A stretch of DNA of 21,997 nucleotides, taken from a virus. The notes under the pieces were generated by a model that saw only the letters and a program-made list of their open reading frames with translations, did no database searches and was not told the origin of the DNA. The DNA lies in IMG/VR virus record IMGVR_UViG_3300025699_000059, positions 1-21,997 of that record; one strand, given 5' to 3'. A program made the position numbers and the translations under genes. Below, piece after piece: positions 1-9,320 of this stretch (its first letter is position 1; every line of letters begins with the position of its first letter).

Positions 1-2322
1 AGTGAAGTATTCCTGTATCTGCGGGAGATATATATCGTTATAATAGCTTTCAAGCTCTTCAGTTGTCATGTCTTCTGGCAGGCCTTGACGTTTTGCCCAG
101 TTTGATGCAAGGATTTGTTCGGTGTCTCCCTCTCGTCCAACACGTCCTGCCATATCAATTGCAGGATTGTTCTCATCTTCTATATCATAGAACCAGTCAA
201 ATCCAACACCTTGGTCAGTAAATCTAGGATCATCTGGATCAAGGGTTTCATCTTGCGGTAGATATGTATTCTCAACTGCACTCCCAGCTTGATACATACC
301 ACCTTTCCTCATAATCATATTAGGGTCTCTAGGACCGTTCTCATCTCTACCCTTTCGCTGTGCTACTTCTTCTTGCAACTTAGCAAGTTGTTGTATTTCT
401 GCTTGAGATGCTCCTCTATCGAGCATTTCTTTATGTCGCTGTGCGAAGCTCTTTTTGCCTACCTTTAAGAAATCAGAGAAGATGTAGTCTTTAGCTCCTC
501 CTGTAGACATGCCTACTTTATCCATAGTTTCACCTCCCTCTACTTCAGTTTGCGGATCAATCATAATGCCCCCCTGTGCATGTTTAGGGCCTACAAATTC
601 TACTGCCCCGCCGGGAAGAGATCTTACAAAGCTGCCTCCAGCTTCCTTGCTGTTCTTTAAATTTTCTTCTGTAGGGGCTCCTGGGTCTCCAGGATTACGC
701 ATACGCTCTCCCGAGCCTGCTGCTATACGTTTACGTTTGGCATGAATGTTTGCCCAAAGACCTCCTCCTTTCATTTGATACCCAGGAAGATATGCGTTAG
801 TTTGAGAGTTACCAATATTGTAGCCCAGGTCTTGACCTTGGGTTACCATTGCATTTTTAAATAGAGTACCTTCTTGACTAGCTCTCACTGCGTCTTGACG
901 CCTTTGTTTTTCTGCTTCTTTTCGCGCTTTTCTTTTTTGTATTTGTTGTGTGGTGAGTGAAGCTAGTGCTCCTACACCTGCTCCAATAAGTCCTCCTACT
1001 GGACCAAACATCAACCCAATTGATGCACCCTGTCCGGCACCAGATAACCCTCGTCCTATTCCTTCCCCAGCGCTTATCTTAGTATCGTCGTCATCGTCTG
1101 CAACATGTTCAATTGCTTTGCCCCCGACCGCTGCTATTGCGGCAGCAGGATTAGCCCAGCTTGGGTTTGCTGCAGATGCAGCTAGACCAAAATTCTTGCC
1201 TGTTTCTGCCGCAACCTGTTTACCTGCTTCTTGTCCTACCTGCTGAGTACCCTGCAGCACAACTTCCTTACCCATATCAGGTACAGCAGAAGTTATAACT
1301 TGTTTTGATCCCGTAGTATACATGGGGTTCGTGACCACATTAACTGTTGGACTAAGAGCTTCTGCTGCCGTTTTTCCTCCTTGTACTATGTCTTTTACGT
1401 TAGTTGCGTTAGCTGTGTGCCCGGTAAGACTTGCTCCATAGTCTGCCGCCGCCTGTTTCATTCTAAGATCTTGTGCTGCAGCCCTCTTACCCGTAATGTC
1501 TTTTACGGCGGTATTGGCTTGACTTAAAAATTCCTCACTACCTAAACCAGCAACTTGTTGTTTAAATTGTGCATCCTCTGCTGCATTTCTTGCGTCATTC
1601 TCTTCTTTTCTTCTAGCCTGCTCAGCCATAACTTCTTGTTGAAGTTGTGCTAATTGCATTTGAGATTGGTGTGCTCCTGCCATTCCAGACATAGTACTTG
1701 TATACCCTGATGTAGACGCAGAAGTAGGCATAGCGTATGGATTGCCCTGCGGCCCACCAGTTTGGTATGCTCGCTTAAATCCTAGATTGACATTAAAGTT
1801 ACGCTTAAGCTTTCTCCCAAATTTGGTATTGTCAAGCAGTTTGTTTGCACCATAAGTAAGTGCTCCACTGATTGCAGCATCTCTTGCACCTGCTTTGATC
1901 GCAGGGCCCATAGTTCCTTGTAGTGGGTTTTCTTTAACGTCATTTAGAAACCTATATGTAGGACGTGCATTAGTTTCTCCTGCCCCAAAGTAATCATGGT
2001 TTCTCCAGTCTCTAAAATTTGGGGGATCTCCTTGAAATGGATTTTGAGGACAGTCACCTGTTAGACAGTAATCAGCATAGCTGTCATATCCAGAGTTTTG
2101 ATACGCTCTGTCCATCATATCTGTGTACTGGTTAAATGCGGCTTTATCTGCTCGTCTATTTTGTATAAGTGGGGATACTACACCTCGTGCAAGCGTACTA
2201 CCAGCGAAGCCAATACCTGCATTACGTAGAGCTTTATTAGCAGCGTCATCTTTAAACGGTCCCGCTCCTTGATACCTATTTACGCGCTTCTTTTTATTGT
2301 TAGTTGTTTTCTTTTTAGCCAT
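1..2322 (-). CDS. Large virion-associated protein, C-terminus cut by window edge (774 residues visible)
   Basis: The frame is open from ATG at 2322 to base 1, so the protein is incomplete at its C-terminus. In order it shows: a basic N-terminus (MAKKKTTNNKKKR); an Ala/Gln-rich, probably coiled-coil stretch around residues 205-250; a run of five Asp near 410; a glycine-zipper-like hydrophobic stretch about 428-455 (GLMFGPVGGLIGAGVGALA); the segment GGGLWANIHAKRKRI near 518-532 followed by GSGERMRNPG; and LPGGAVEFVGPKHAQGGI at 569-586 followed by EVEGGETM at 593-600. From memory, the LWANIHAKRKR and LPGG...EVEGGE motifs recur in large virion proteins of marine and crAss-like phages, where their function is unknown. 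The amphipathic glycine zipper would suit an internal or ejected protein that meets a membrane; this is inference. It starts 2 bases after the stop of the 1634-residue tail gene, so the two are probably co-translated. No Shine-Dalgarno is seen. Confidence 0.85.
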   Translation of the reverse strand, partial: MAKKKTTNNKKKRVNRYQGAGPFKDDAANKALRNAGIGFAGSTLARGVVSPLIQNRRADKAAFNQYTDMMDRAYQNSGYDSYADYCLTGDCPQNPFQGDPPNFRDWRNHDYFGAGETNARPTYRFLNDVKENPLQGTMGPAIKAGARDAAISGALTYGANKLLDNTKFGRKLKRNFNVNLGFKRAYQTGGPQGNPYAMPTSASTSGYTSTMSGMAGAHQSQMQLAQLQQEVMAEQARRKEENDARNAAEDAQFKQQVAGLGSEEFLSQANTAVKDITGKRAAAQDLRMKQAAADYGASLTGHTANATNVKDIVQGGKTAAEALSPTVNVVTNPMYTTGSKQVITSAVPDMGKEVVLQGTQQVGQEAGKQVAAETGKNFGLAASAANPSWANPAAAIAAVGGKAIEHVADDDDDTKISAGEGIGRGLSGAGQGASIGLMFGPVGGLIGAGVGALASLTTQQIQKRKARKEAEKQRRQDAVRASQEGTLFKNAMVTQGQDLGYNIGNSQTNAYLPGYQMKGGGLWANIHAKRKRIAAGSGERMRNPGDPGAPTEENLKNSKEAGGSFVRSLPGGAVEFVGPKHAQGGIMIDPQTEVEGGETMDKVGMSTGGAKDYIFSDFLKVGKKSFAQRHKEMLDRGASQAEIQQLAKLQEEVAQRKGRDENGPRDPNMIMRKGGMYQAGSAVENTYLPQDETLDPDDPRFTDQGVGFDWFYDIEDENNPAIDMAGRVGREGDTEQILASNWAKRQGLPEDMTTEELESYYNDIYLPQIQEYFT

Positions 2323-2324
2323 GA

Positions 2325-5300
2325 TTATCTAAAGGATTGTCGGAACTTAGTTCCTGCGGAATACAAATATATTAAATTACCATCTAAGTTGTTATTAATC
2401 AAACGTATTCCTAGGTAATGATCAACAAATCTTTTTTGGTTGTACCAAGATTTATTAGCATTTATATAGTCTCCATTTACGATGCCTTCTTCCGTAAACA
2501 TGGAGGTATTAAACAGCGTAGTTGTTGACCCTTGATTAAAGTCATCCTGGACGTTGAGCTCGCCATTAGCCAGTACAGTTGAGGTGTTAAGTTCATATGT
2601 GCTTTTATCTCTAAATTGGTTAATATACCAAAAGTTATTTACAAGCCTTGCATTTGACAGGTAGTTTATAGGGTCTGTTCCATCTCCAGAGATTTGGGTG
2701 CTGTTGTAAACATAGAATGCATCGAATCCGGGGGATGTATGTTTATACAATACTGAAGATTGTCCTATTCCTGTGGGCTCTACAACCTCTAGCCAATACC
2801 GGAGCGCTGTGAAAATTTTAGGGCTTGCTACCTCGGTATTATCTATGAACTCAAACTCAAAATTGTACTGAGTATTGTAAAAATTGCCTGGGGATGCAAA
2901 GTTAGAGTGCTCCCAAACATTAGTAGGACCTGTGTTAGTTAATCCGTAATACTCTCTTTGGTTGTTTGCAAAGAGGTTAGGCAAGTAACTATGTCTGCTG
3001 CCCCATACTTTTATTTCTGGGTAATAGGATATTGTCCATCCACTTGCTCGGAAGTTATTTGTATCGGAGAATGAGAATGTAGCTTTTCCTCCTAATGCTG
3101 GGAAGTTACCGGAGATAGTAATTGCATCATTTGTAACGCTATCCACGTTAATTGTATATCCCCCTGTAAGTGTAACTAGAAATGTCCCTATAGGGATTAG
3201 CTCTCTTTTGGATAGAATGATTCTTTTATACTTTGGATCGTACGTTGCGTTGAACCCGAAGTTCCCTGTAGGGGAGTCAAAGTTTATGTCGTCCCCCAAG
3301 TCTATGTATGATTCTAACTGATACGGAATGTTGTCTAAAAACCACTTCTCCATACCAACTGAACTTAGCTCTTCTATGTTCTCAGACATCATGTATACTT
3401 TGCGGTCTCTGCGATTGACAAAGAACTGTCCAAAGCGCGTAGTAAGAGATGCAAACTGACAATCACTACCCCCATACCCCTCTGTTGTTGGGATTAGCTC
3501 ATCAGGATTCTGCTCAAATATGTCCCCGCTCCCAACAAATGCTTGAGTATTATCACTCAATCCCAGTTGTTGCCTACCTCTAGTAACAAACAATGAGCGC
3601 TCAGTATGCAGATAAAGGATAGAACCTAAAGTAAATGCTTTAGTTATTGCTCCTCGGTTTCTAGGAATATCTTTGTAATCAAGGGCCAAGAAGAATCTAT
3701 ACTTGTCTTGTATGCTTCCATCATCCACAGTAGAACGAATAGTTCTAGTTGGGTAGAATGTTGGATTAAATAGTTTCTTTGGGAGTGGGGCTGTAACTTT
3801 TACATCCTGCACCGCAGAATAGTTGTTCATATACAACAGATTCTCCGACTTAGTATTATCGTTGTTTGGGCCATTAAATAATACGTCTGCCCCAATAGAT
3901 CCATCAAAGAACATGCTTTCTCCTACCGAAACCCCTTCAGTATTATCTCCTTGATGTCTAAAGCCTAATAAATCATCTGATTCACAAAAGAAATTGTATA
4001 CAGTAGCCCAAGGATCTACTGCTCTATAGAAAGGAGGAACAGACTGAACGCCAGCCCCAGTAACAGCTTGCCATGAGGATGTCGCCCAATTACTTGAATT
4101 GTCTATTTCAGATCCTCCTTTAAAAAAAACTGCTCCCCAATCTTGAGATGTAGTACGGAAAGAGTATCTCCCTACGTAAGTGTCTCCCCCAAATACGGTC
4201 TCTGTTTTGTAAGTAGGCTCTTGAGGTCCTTTTGCTCTTGTCGCTGATGAGACTGGTCTATCTGTAGAGTCAACAGCTTGGTAGTACCCTGTCCAAACAA
4301 GTTTTTGTTGGTCAAATGGTTTGTAAACATTTGTTTTGTAACTACAAAGATTTACTAGGAACATAGTGGGCCATCCCCCATATATCTTACTTCCGCTGGA
4401 GTTTGTTACATTTACTTCTTCTAAATCAAGGCCGACGGTAGTAGAATTTACTGAGCCGGTAGCCGTTTTCCATTTTGCGTCCTGCCACCATTCAACATAG
4501 CCATTAGTCGAAGTAAAACTTCTTTCCTCTATTAGCACCGGAAGTCCAGAGCTTAGCCCAAATGCCATACAAGACTCTCCAGCAAAGTGCATTAAATAGT
4601 CGACGTCTTTAAATGCGCTACTGTCCGTATTGTTAAGCAGTGTGCTTCCTGTAATATATGTTTTACTATTAAGAGCTAACGTAAATATTGTTTGGTAGTT
4701 GTTTAGAAAGTAGGGCGCAGATTCGATTTGATCTGTACTCCACTGTGTGCTAGAGGTATTTACGTAGTTCGGGTTGTAATACCTTTGTGCTATCCATATT
4801 GATGTCCAATAATTAGCTACACCTGCTGGATTTGCGGTCGTGTCATCGGGATCGCCGTGCACTGATTGTTCCCCTTCGTCAGTCCATTCATACCATTGTG
4901 TATTTCCTATTGTAGGGTTTATCCAGTCTCCATCTAGCATATAGGGAGCATTATTCCCTGCCTTTTTTTTGGGACCCCCAGCCCACATCCGCATATTAAG
5001 TACTTTCTGTACATCTATGTGGCTGGCCCCACTTAATGTATGCTTATTTTTAAGCATATTAAAATCGTGGAATGTAAATGCACCTATAACTCGCTTATTA
5101 CCAGATGATGAATTATAGTTCGGTATCTGATCGCCTGGGATTTGGTGGTATCTGCTAAAGTATGTAGGCAGTAGCCCTCTCAAAAACCATGCGTCTAGGT
5201 ATGGTCCATGGGCTGCATTACTCATTCTATTTCCTAGAGCTATTTCATCCTCGTACCAACTTGGGACAACTACACTCTGCCCTATTATAGTTTTTTCTTG

Positions 5301-7229
5301 CTGACTTCTTTTTGCGTAGTATATTTTAAATCCCTGGACCTGACTTTCAATAAATGTTGGAATTGCAATATCTGTAAACGTAACACCCAGTATATTTATT
5401 GACTCTTTAAGTTCGAAGCCAGTAGTAGTCTCAGAGCTTTCATTAAAAAGGCTGGGACTTACCTGGGTAGAGTTTCCTGCTCCTTCCAGCCCAATAAAAG
5501 TAAAATTGTCGTTCTTGTTTGGGGGCATTTTGTGATGCCTGATATTTGTATTCCCAAGATGAAGTCCAAGATCTACAGGGTCTCCAGCACTATTAACACT
5601 CCAGACAGAGAAGTCCTCAGTGTCGGGGTATAACTCATCCTCATTTTCCCAGTAGCTCATGTCTGTGCTACCCTCGTCTAGTAAATATTGAGAGTCTGTA
5701 ATTTGATAGATCTTTGAATCTGGGTAGAGGTCTTCAAATTCTGAGACATCTAGCCCTAGGTCTTGAAGCGCATTACTTGCATCTGAGATTGATGCAGTTT
5801 CATATTTATTAATTCTGTCTATAAGCTGTTCCTCTCTTCCTGGTATATGATACGCATAAGTTTCTGATCCGTCCTTAAGCACAAAAGAGATGTAGAATGC
5901 GTATACCTCAGAGCGCCGATATCCTCTGTACTTGTGTGACATTCTAACATCTTTGTATCCCTTTCTTACATTTGATGCAAAGAATGAATCATTTAGGTCA
6001 TCTTTCTGCAGCTGCTTATATGTGTCAAACGCATTCGTATAACCAGAATTTAACACGCTTGCCTTAAATCTTTTTGGATCAAATTTTCGTACCTGGGTGT
6101 TAGTAGGAATTACTTTAATGTTGTTTGCAAAGCGCTGATATCCAATATCTCCTCGTGCCCTTAGGTTAGAGATGTACAGTCTGTTATCTAATTGTACAAA
6201 TGATTTAGCAGTTTCGTATCTAACAGAGTCAATTACTACTTCAGAGATAGATGCTGCTGATGCTTGTTCGAGTCCGGTATAGGTAATTTCTAGATTTACA
6301 AACTGTTCACTGTTTGTGCCTTCTGGTATTTGTACAATATCTAGTTCGTACGCAAACTCACTAGACTCTTGATTGATTCCTCCTCCAAATCGTTGAATAA
6401 TTACGGGCCGTACGTGCGTGTAATTGGATGGGATAGGGATATCTACTATCCAACTGATGGACTTGTTTGATTGTGAACCCTGTGGATCACCTGTAATTGT
6501 TTCTGTTGGGATAGCATCTTCATGCTCAGTAACTACGTGTACAGGGTTAGATGTAACCAAGTAATTGGTCCTGTTGAGATCTTCGTCTACATAAGCTAGT
6601 GCTAAATGATATGTCCCACTAACAACACCCCCACCCTCTTCTATTTTAATGTCTCTAAACTCTGGTACGAATCCTGCGTTTAAGAATAGATCTAGCTTTT
6701 CTACTGTATAGTCTGGGTTGCTATACAATCTGGTAAAGTTGCTGCTCTTTTGTTGACGAGTAATATTAAGTACTCTTGGGGGATTGTAATCAGATATGTA
6801 TTCAATACCTGTATTAGCCTCTACAGTTTTTTGCATATAATTATCTGTAAAGTATACAAGAGTTTCCCCGTTCACATCAGTCTTAGATGTAGCCTCTATT
6901 GTGTTAGAAGGCTTAAAATTAAGTGCAGCATTTCTGTAGATTATATCGTTAGTTTTATCTGCAGGATCTACAATAGAAATAGCGCTTGTAATCGCTCCAT
7001 TTAGTTCGTAGTTAAAGAACAATACTATCCTCCCATCTTTAAGCGCACACTGCCCGATAATATTAGTTATGGAAAATCCTCCTACATTCGTAAAAGCAGT
7101 TGTTCCTTGTTCATTTACAACAGCACCTTTTTGATAGTATAAATTAGCATTAAGAGCATCTCTGTAGGTGCCATCCGGTTGATCCACTCTCTCTGGATCT
7201 TTTGTCATTCCTGCAATAAACTTCTTCAT
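2325..7229 (-). CDS. Giant tail protein, nozzle/muzzle-like (1634 aa)
   Basis: The longest gene here. The N-terminus MKKFIAGMTKDPERVDQPDG followed by TYRDALNAN matches, from memory, the opening of large distal tail proteins of Bacteroidetes and crAss-like podophages (F-x-x-GM-x-x-D...QP-x-GTYRDA-x-N), analogous to the T7 gp12 nozzle. After it comes VNEQGT and then beta-strand-like units (CALKDGRIVLFFN, ISIVDPADK) that suggest a propeller or jelly-roll body. Around residues 1190-1300 a block rich in Gly and aromatics (GSILYLHTERSLFVTRGRQQ, FGQFFVNRRDRKVYMMS, GMEKWFLDNIP) looks like the conserved C-terminal half of that family. The composition is Asn/Thr/Ser/Tyr-rich and typical of an extracellular beta structure. 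There is no signal peptide or coiled coil. It sits downstream of the fibre cassette, so assembly at the tail tip is plausible. Family assignment rests on recalled motifs, not a search; it could instead be another large tail spike or hub. Confidence 0.8.
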   Translation of the reverse strand: MKKFIAGMTKDPERVDQPDGTYRDALNANLYYQKGAVVNEQGTTAFTNVGGFSITNIIGQCALKDGRIVLFFNYELNGAITSAISIVDPADKTNDIIYRNAALNFKPSNTIEATSKTDVNGETLVYFTDNYMQKTVEANTGIEYISDYNPPRVLNITRQQKSSNFTRLYSNPDYTVEKLDLFLNAGFVPEFRDIKIEEGGGVVSGTYHLALAYVDEDLNRTNYLVTSNPVHVVTEHEDAIPTETITGDPQGSQSNKSISWIVDIPIPSNYTHVRPVIIQRFGGGINQESSEFAYELDIVQIPEGTNSEQFVNLEITYTGLEQASAASISEVVIDSVRYETAKSFVQLDNRLYISNLRARGDIGYQRFANNIKVIPTNTQVRKFDPKRFKASVLNSGYTNAFDTYKQLQKDDLNDSFFASNVRKGYKDVRMSHKYRGYRRSEVYAFYISFVLKDGSETYAYHIPGREEQLIDRINKYETASISDASNALQDLGLDVSEFEDLYPDSKIYQITDSQYLLDEGSTDMSYWENEDELYPDTEDFSVWSVNSAGDPVDLGLHLGNTNIRHHKMPPNKNDNFTFIGLEGAGNSTQVSPSLFNESSETTTGFELKESINILGVTFTDIAIPTFIESQVQGFKIYYAKRSQQEKTIIGQSVVVPSWYEDEIALGNRMSNAAHGPYLDAWFLRGLLPTYFSRYHQIPGDQIPNYNSSSGNKRVIGAFTFHDFNMLKNKHTLSGASHIDVQKVLNMRMWAGGPKKKAGNNAPYMLDGDWINPTIGNTQWYEWTDEGEQSVHGDPDDTTANPAGVANYWTSIWIAQRYYNPNYVNTSSTQWSTDQIESAPYFLNNYQTIFTLALNSKTYITGSTLLNNTDSSAFKDVDYLMHFAGESCMAFGLSSGLPVLIEERSFTSTNGYVEWWQDAKWKTATGSVNSTTVGLDLEEVNVTNSSGSKIYGGWPTMFLVNLCSYKTNVYKPFDQQKLVWTGYYQAVDSTDRPVSSATRAKGPQEPTYKTETVFGGDTYVGRYSFRTTSQDWGAVFFKGGSEIDNSSNWATSSWQAVTGAGVQSVPPFYRAVDPWATVYNFFCESDDLLGFRHQGDNTEGVSVGESMFFDGSIGADVLFNGPNNDNTKSENLLYMNNYSAVQDVKVTAPLPKKLFNPTFYPTRTIRSTVDDGSIQDKYRFFLALDYKDIPRNRGAITKAFTLGSILYLHTERSLFVTRGRQQLGLSDNTQAFVGSGDIFEQNPDELIPTTEGYGGSDCQFASLTTRFGQFFVNRRDRKVYMMSENIEELSSVGMEKWFLDNIPYQLESYIDLGDDINFDSPTGNFGFNATYDPKYKRIILSKRELIPIGTFLVTLTGGYTINVDSVTNDAITISGNFPALGGKATFSFSDTNNFRASGWTISYYPEIKVWGSRHSYLPNLFANNQREYYGLTNTGPTNVWEHSNFASPGNFYNTQYNFEFEFIDNTEVASPKIFTALRYWLEVVEPTGIGQSSVLYKHTSPGFDAFYVYNSTQISGDGTDPINYLSNARLVNNFWYINQFRDKSTYELNTSTVLANGELNVQDDFNQGSTTTLFNTSMFTEEGIVNGDYINANKSWYNQKRFVDHYLGIRLINNNLDGNLIYLYSAGTKFRQSFR

Positions 7230-7250
7230 TACTAATATATTTAAAGTGGC

Positions 7251-7451
7251 CTATAATTGATGGTAATCCCCGTTAGGGAAAGTAAACCTTTGAATGTCAG
7301 AATCCCAAGTCCCTTCGTAGTGTTGACCTACTTCGTGATCATTTCCATGAATTGAATGCTCCTTGTATACGGCCAAAACGTTTTCCTTGGTCTCGTCAAA
7401 GATTTTATACGCCCCAGAGACGCAACAGTACCATGCTGATTGTTGTGGCAT
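7251..7451 (-). CDS. Small hypothetical protein (66 aa)
   Basis: ATG at 7451 shares its A with the TAA stop of the upstream MAM gene (TAATG), so translation is probably coupled; this supports a real gene. The protein is rich in aromatic residues, with a Cys pair in AWYCCVSGAYKIF and the stretch FPNGDYHQL at the end, and has no predicted membrane segment. I do not recognise a family. Its place between an adhesion-domain gene and the giant tail gene suggests a tail accessory or assembly role, but only by position. Confidence 0.7.
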   Translation of the reverse strand: MPQQSAWYCCVSGAYKIFDETKENVLAVYKEHSIHGNDHEVGQHYEGTWDSDIQRFTFPNGDYHQL

Positions 7452-8263
7452 TATGATTCCTCTATGGTTATTGTATCTAAAGATAAGTCACCCCTGAAGC
7501 TGTCTGTTCCGACATATACGAAATATATGTATCTATTACCCGTATCCGTTCTTATGCTGTTTAAGCTGACGGTGATCTGTTGCCAATTCGAGGAGTTACC
7601 ATTAAAACTCACAGAGCTTGGGGTGCTGGTTCCGCTACTTCTAGTCCAAGCAGTATTGTTTTGCTGACTACTGTCGTATCGGCAAAGAAGCGTGGTGTTG
7701 GACGAACCGTCAGTTGTACTTAACTCGGTGCTTACATACACATAAAGAGAACCACAGTCCCTTCCATATCCATGCATGTAAAACTTAAGGTCTAAGTTGT
7801 TTGTCTGATCTGTGATTGACGCGCCTGGGTCGAACCCAGGCATCCTAGCGATGAAAACATTATTGGTATCTAAGGTTCCAGACGTCTCGGCAAAAAGATA
7901 CCTAGTGTTAGAACTAGTGTCATGGCCCCCACTACCGTTATGAGCTCCTGCGGGGCCAGTCTGACTAGACCCAGTAGCGTTCGAGTCTACACGAAAACCA
8001 GTAGCCGTTCTTGTAGAAGTGGAAAACCACCTGTTATTCAAATCCGAACAAGCATCTGTTCCGCTAGCCCAGTTTGCATGCGTCCCGTTGGGAGACCATC
8101 CGTTACCGCTGCTAGTAAGAACTACTACTTGGTTGTCAAACTCCCACTCCTGACTATACAAAGAAGTTGCCCTTCCCTGAAACCTAGCGATATTAGCTAT
8201 TGCATTGCCAGCATAACTAGCAATATTAGAGAACAGAATTCCAGAGACTGAAGCAATAGGCAT
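7451..8263 (-). CDS. Fibre-cassette protein with a MAM adhesion domain (270 aa)
   Basis: Residues 1-40 carry a short repeat-like stem (SGILFSNIASYAGNAIANIA) of the type seen in marine phage tail proteins. Residues about 85-268 fit a MAM domain (meprin/A5/RPTP-mu): QTGPAGAHNGSGGHD at 101-115, YLFAETSG at 122-129, the core LKFYMHGYGRDCGSLYVYV at 159-177, W206, WQQITVSL at 227-234, and the closing SFRGDLSLDTITI at 255-267. The last two correspond to the family patterns 'lsFwYhMyG...G.L.Vyl' and 'RGDIAiDdI'. MAM domains are beta-sandwich adhesion modules common in animal cell-surface proteins and in secreted proteins of Flavobacteria. A role in host-surface binding is inferred. The start shares one base with the stop of the 348-aa fibre gene. 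I saw no enzymatic motif. Confidence 0.85.
   Translation of the reverse strand: MPIASVSGILFSNIASYAGNAIANIARFQGRATSLYSQEWEFDNQVVVLTSSGNGWSPNGTHANWASGTDACSDLNNRWFSTSTRTATGFRVDSNATGSSQTGPAGAHNGSGGHDTSSNTRYLFAETSGTLDTNNVFIARMPGFDPGASITDQTNNLDLKFYMHGYGRDCGSLYVYVSTELSTTDGSSNTTLLCRYDSSQQNNTAWTRSSGTSTPSSVSFNGNSSNWQQITVSLNSIRTDTGNRYIYFVYVGTDSFRGDLSLDTITIEES
7823..7841. repeat. Perfect GC-rich inverted repeat, 8-bp arms and 3-base loop
   Basis: Arms gcctgggt (7823-7830) and acccaggc (7834-7841) flank cga. The hairpin lies inside the MAM coding region, where it encodes MPGFDPG on the minus strand. It has no T-tract, so it is not an intrinsic terminator. It resembles a tRNA T-arm, but the rest of a tRNA is absent. 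Confidence 0.6.
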
Positions 8264-9309
8264 TACGCAATCTCAATGTAATCGTTAGACGGAGTAAAGA
8301 AGATCGTGTTTGCGTCGAGGGCGTAACCCACGATGCGGGCATAGTGACCAGAAGTGGTAGGAACAGTAGTGGTGAAGCTACCGTTTGTGGTAAGGTAAAC
8401 CGCCTTGCCAGTAGACAAGCTCGTACCCCCATTAGAAACCTGGACAACACCTCTCAGCAGCATGCCTCTGTTACTGGTGTTACCAGTAGGTACAGCAAGC
8501 AAAGAGGCATTTGCGGCAGCCGAAGAAACAGCAGCAAAAGACCAACCTCCAGAGCCATTGTAGTAGTAAGCCCTACCTGCTGTTGTAGATGTATTACTAC
8601 CGAGAAGCGTTACTTGACCTCCATTGCCTACATTTCCGTCAGATGTAATTCCGTCGTCGTCAAACACATATCTGTCCAGGTATGTGTCGCCAAGATGGAA
8701 TGCATCTACACTGGCCTGTCCGAACTCAATGTGATTGCTCGTATTAACCTTAGCAATGTTTAACCTTGTTGCGCTGGTGTTGTCTCCCGTGATTGGGATA
8801 TTATTATCTAGCTGTACTCGGTATCCGTTGGTGTCTAAATGACTGCCAAGTTGAGGAGATTCGTCTTCAACAACGTTTGATATGCCTGACCCGCTTCCAG
8901 CGTCTGCCCAACTAGTTGTTACCGTAGTGCTATTTATGCTGGTGGCCTCAAGCACCTGCCCAGCAGTAGGCAACGAAGAAGGAAAGACTATCTTTTGGTT
9001 TTGAGTGAAGCTTGACGGAGCTAAAAGCGTAATACGATTGGTTCCCGCCCCAGCTTCATAAAGCTCGACGCACCCCTGCGCGGCGTTGCTGTCTTCATAT
9101 ATCCTTAAGCAGCCAAAGTTTGCCGTGGCGCTTGTTCCGCCAAGATCAACAAACTGTTGTACTATGTTCCCGCCGCTACCCTTGTAATTAAGAATACCGT
9201 TCGTGGCAAGAGTAACGTCTCTTGTGGCATCGGCTATAGTAAGGTCAGCGGTAGCCAAGTTATCGACTACCGCATCACCTTCTACTAATATTTTCTTCCA
9301 AGTTGCCAT
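8263..9309 (-). CDS. Tail fibre-like protein, MATWKK family (348 aa)
   Basis: The N-terminus MATWKKILVEGDAVV is shared with the 390-aa gene at 9721-10893 and is, from memory, a common start of marine phage fibre proteins; it probably serves as the tail-attachment tag. Residues 68-120 form a fibre repeat (LRIYEDSN, ITLLAPSSFTQNQKIVFPSS, GQVLEATS). Residues 137-162 (GSGSGISNVVEDESPQLGSH...) repeat a module also found in the 157-aa gene. The C-terminal 100 residues (LRGVVQVSN, GKAVYLTTNG, ARIVGYALDANTIFFTPS, DYIEIA) look like a compact beta domain at the fibre tip. Ser/Thr/Asn/Gly-rich, few Cys, no enzymatic signature. The stop overlaps the start of the MAM gene by one base. Function in adsorption is inferred from fold type and context. 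Confidence 0.85.
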   Translation of the reverse strand: MATWKKILVEGDAVVDNLATADLTIADATRDVTLATNGILNYKGSGGNIVQQFVDLGGTSATANFGCLRIYEDSNAAQGCVELYEAGAGTNRITLLAPSSFTQNQKIVFPSSLPTAGQVLEATSINSTTVTTSWADAGSGSGISNVVEDESPQLGSHLDTNGYRVQLDNNIPITGDNTSATRLNIAKVNTSNHIEFGQASVDAFHLGDTYLDRYVFDDDGITSDGNVGNGGQVTLLGSNTSTTAGRAYYYNGSGGWSFAAVSSAAANASLLAVPTGNTSNRGMLLRGVVQVSNGGTSLSTGKAVYLTTNGSFTTTVPTTSGHYARIVGYALDANTIFFTPSNDYIEIA

Positions 9310-9320
9310 TTACAAAAGCC

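Noticed and set aside
4949-4978. Run of eight A on the coding strand in the 1634-aa gene as a programmed frameshift site
   Set aside because: The zero frame stays open for thousands of bases on both sides and no alternative frame continues usefully, so no frameshift is needed.
7801-7880. tRNA gene suggested by gcctgggtcgaacccaggc
   Set aside because: Only a T-arm-like hairpin is present. No matching acceptor, D or anticodon arms flank it on either strand, and it lies in frame inside the MAM coding region.
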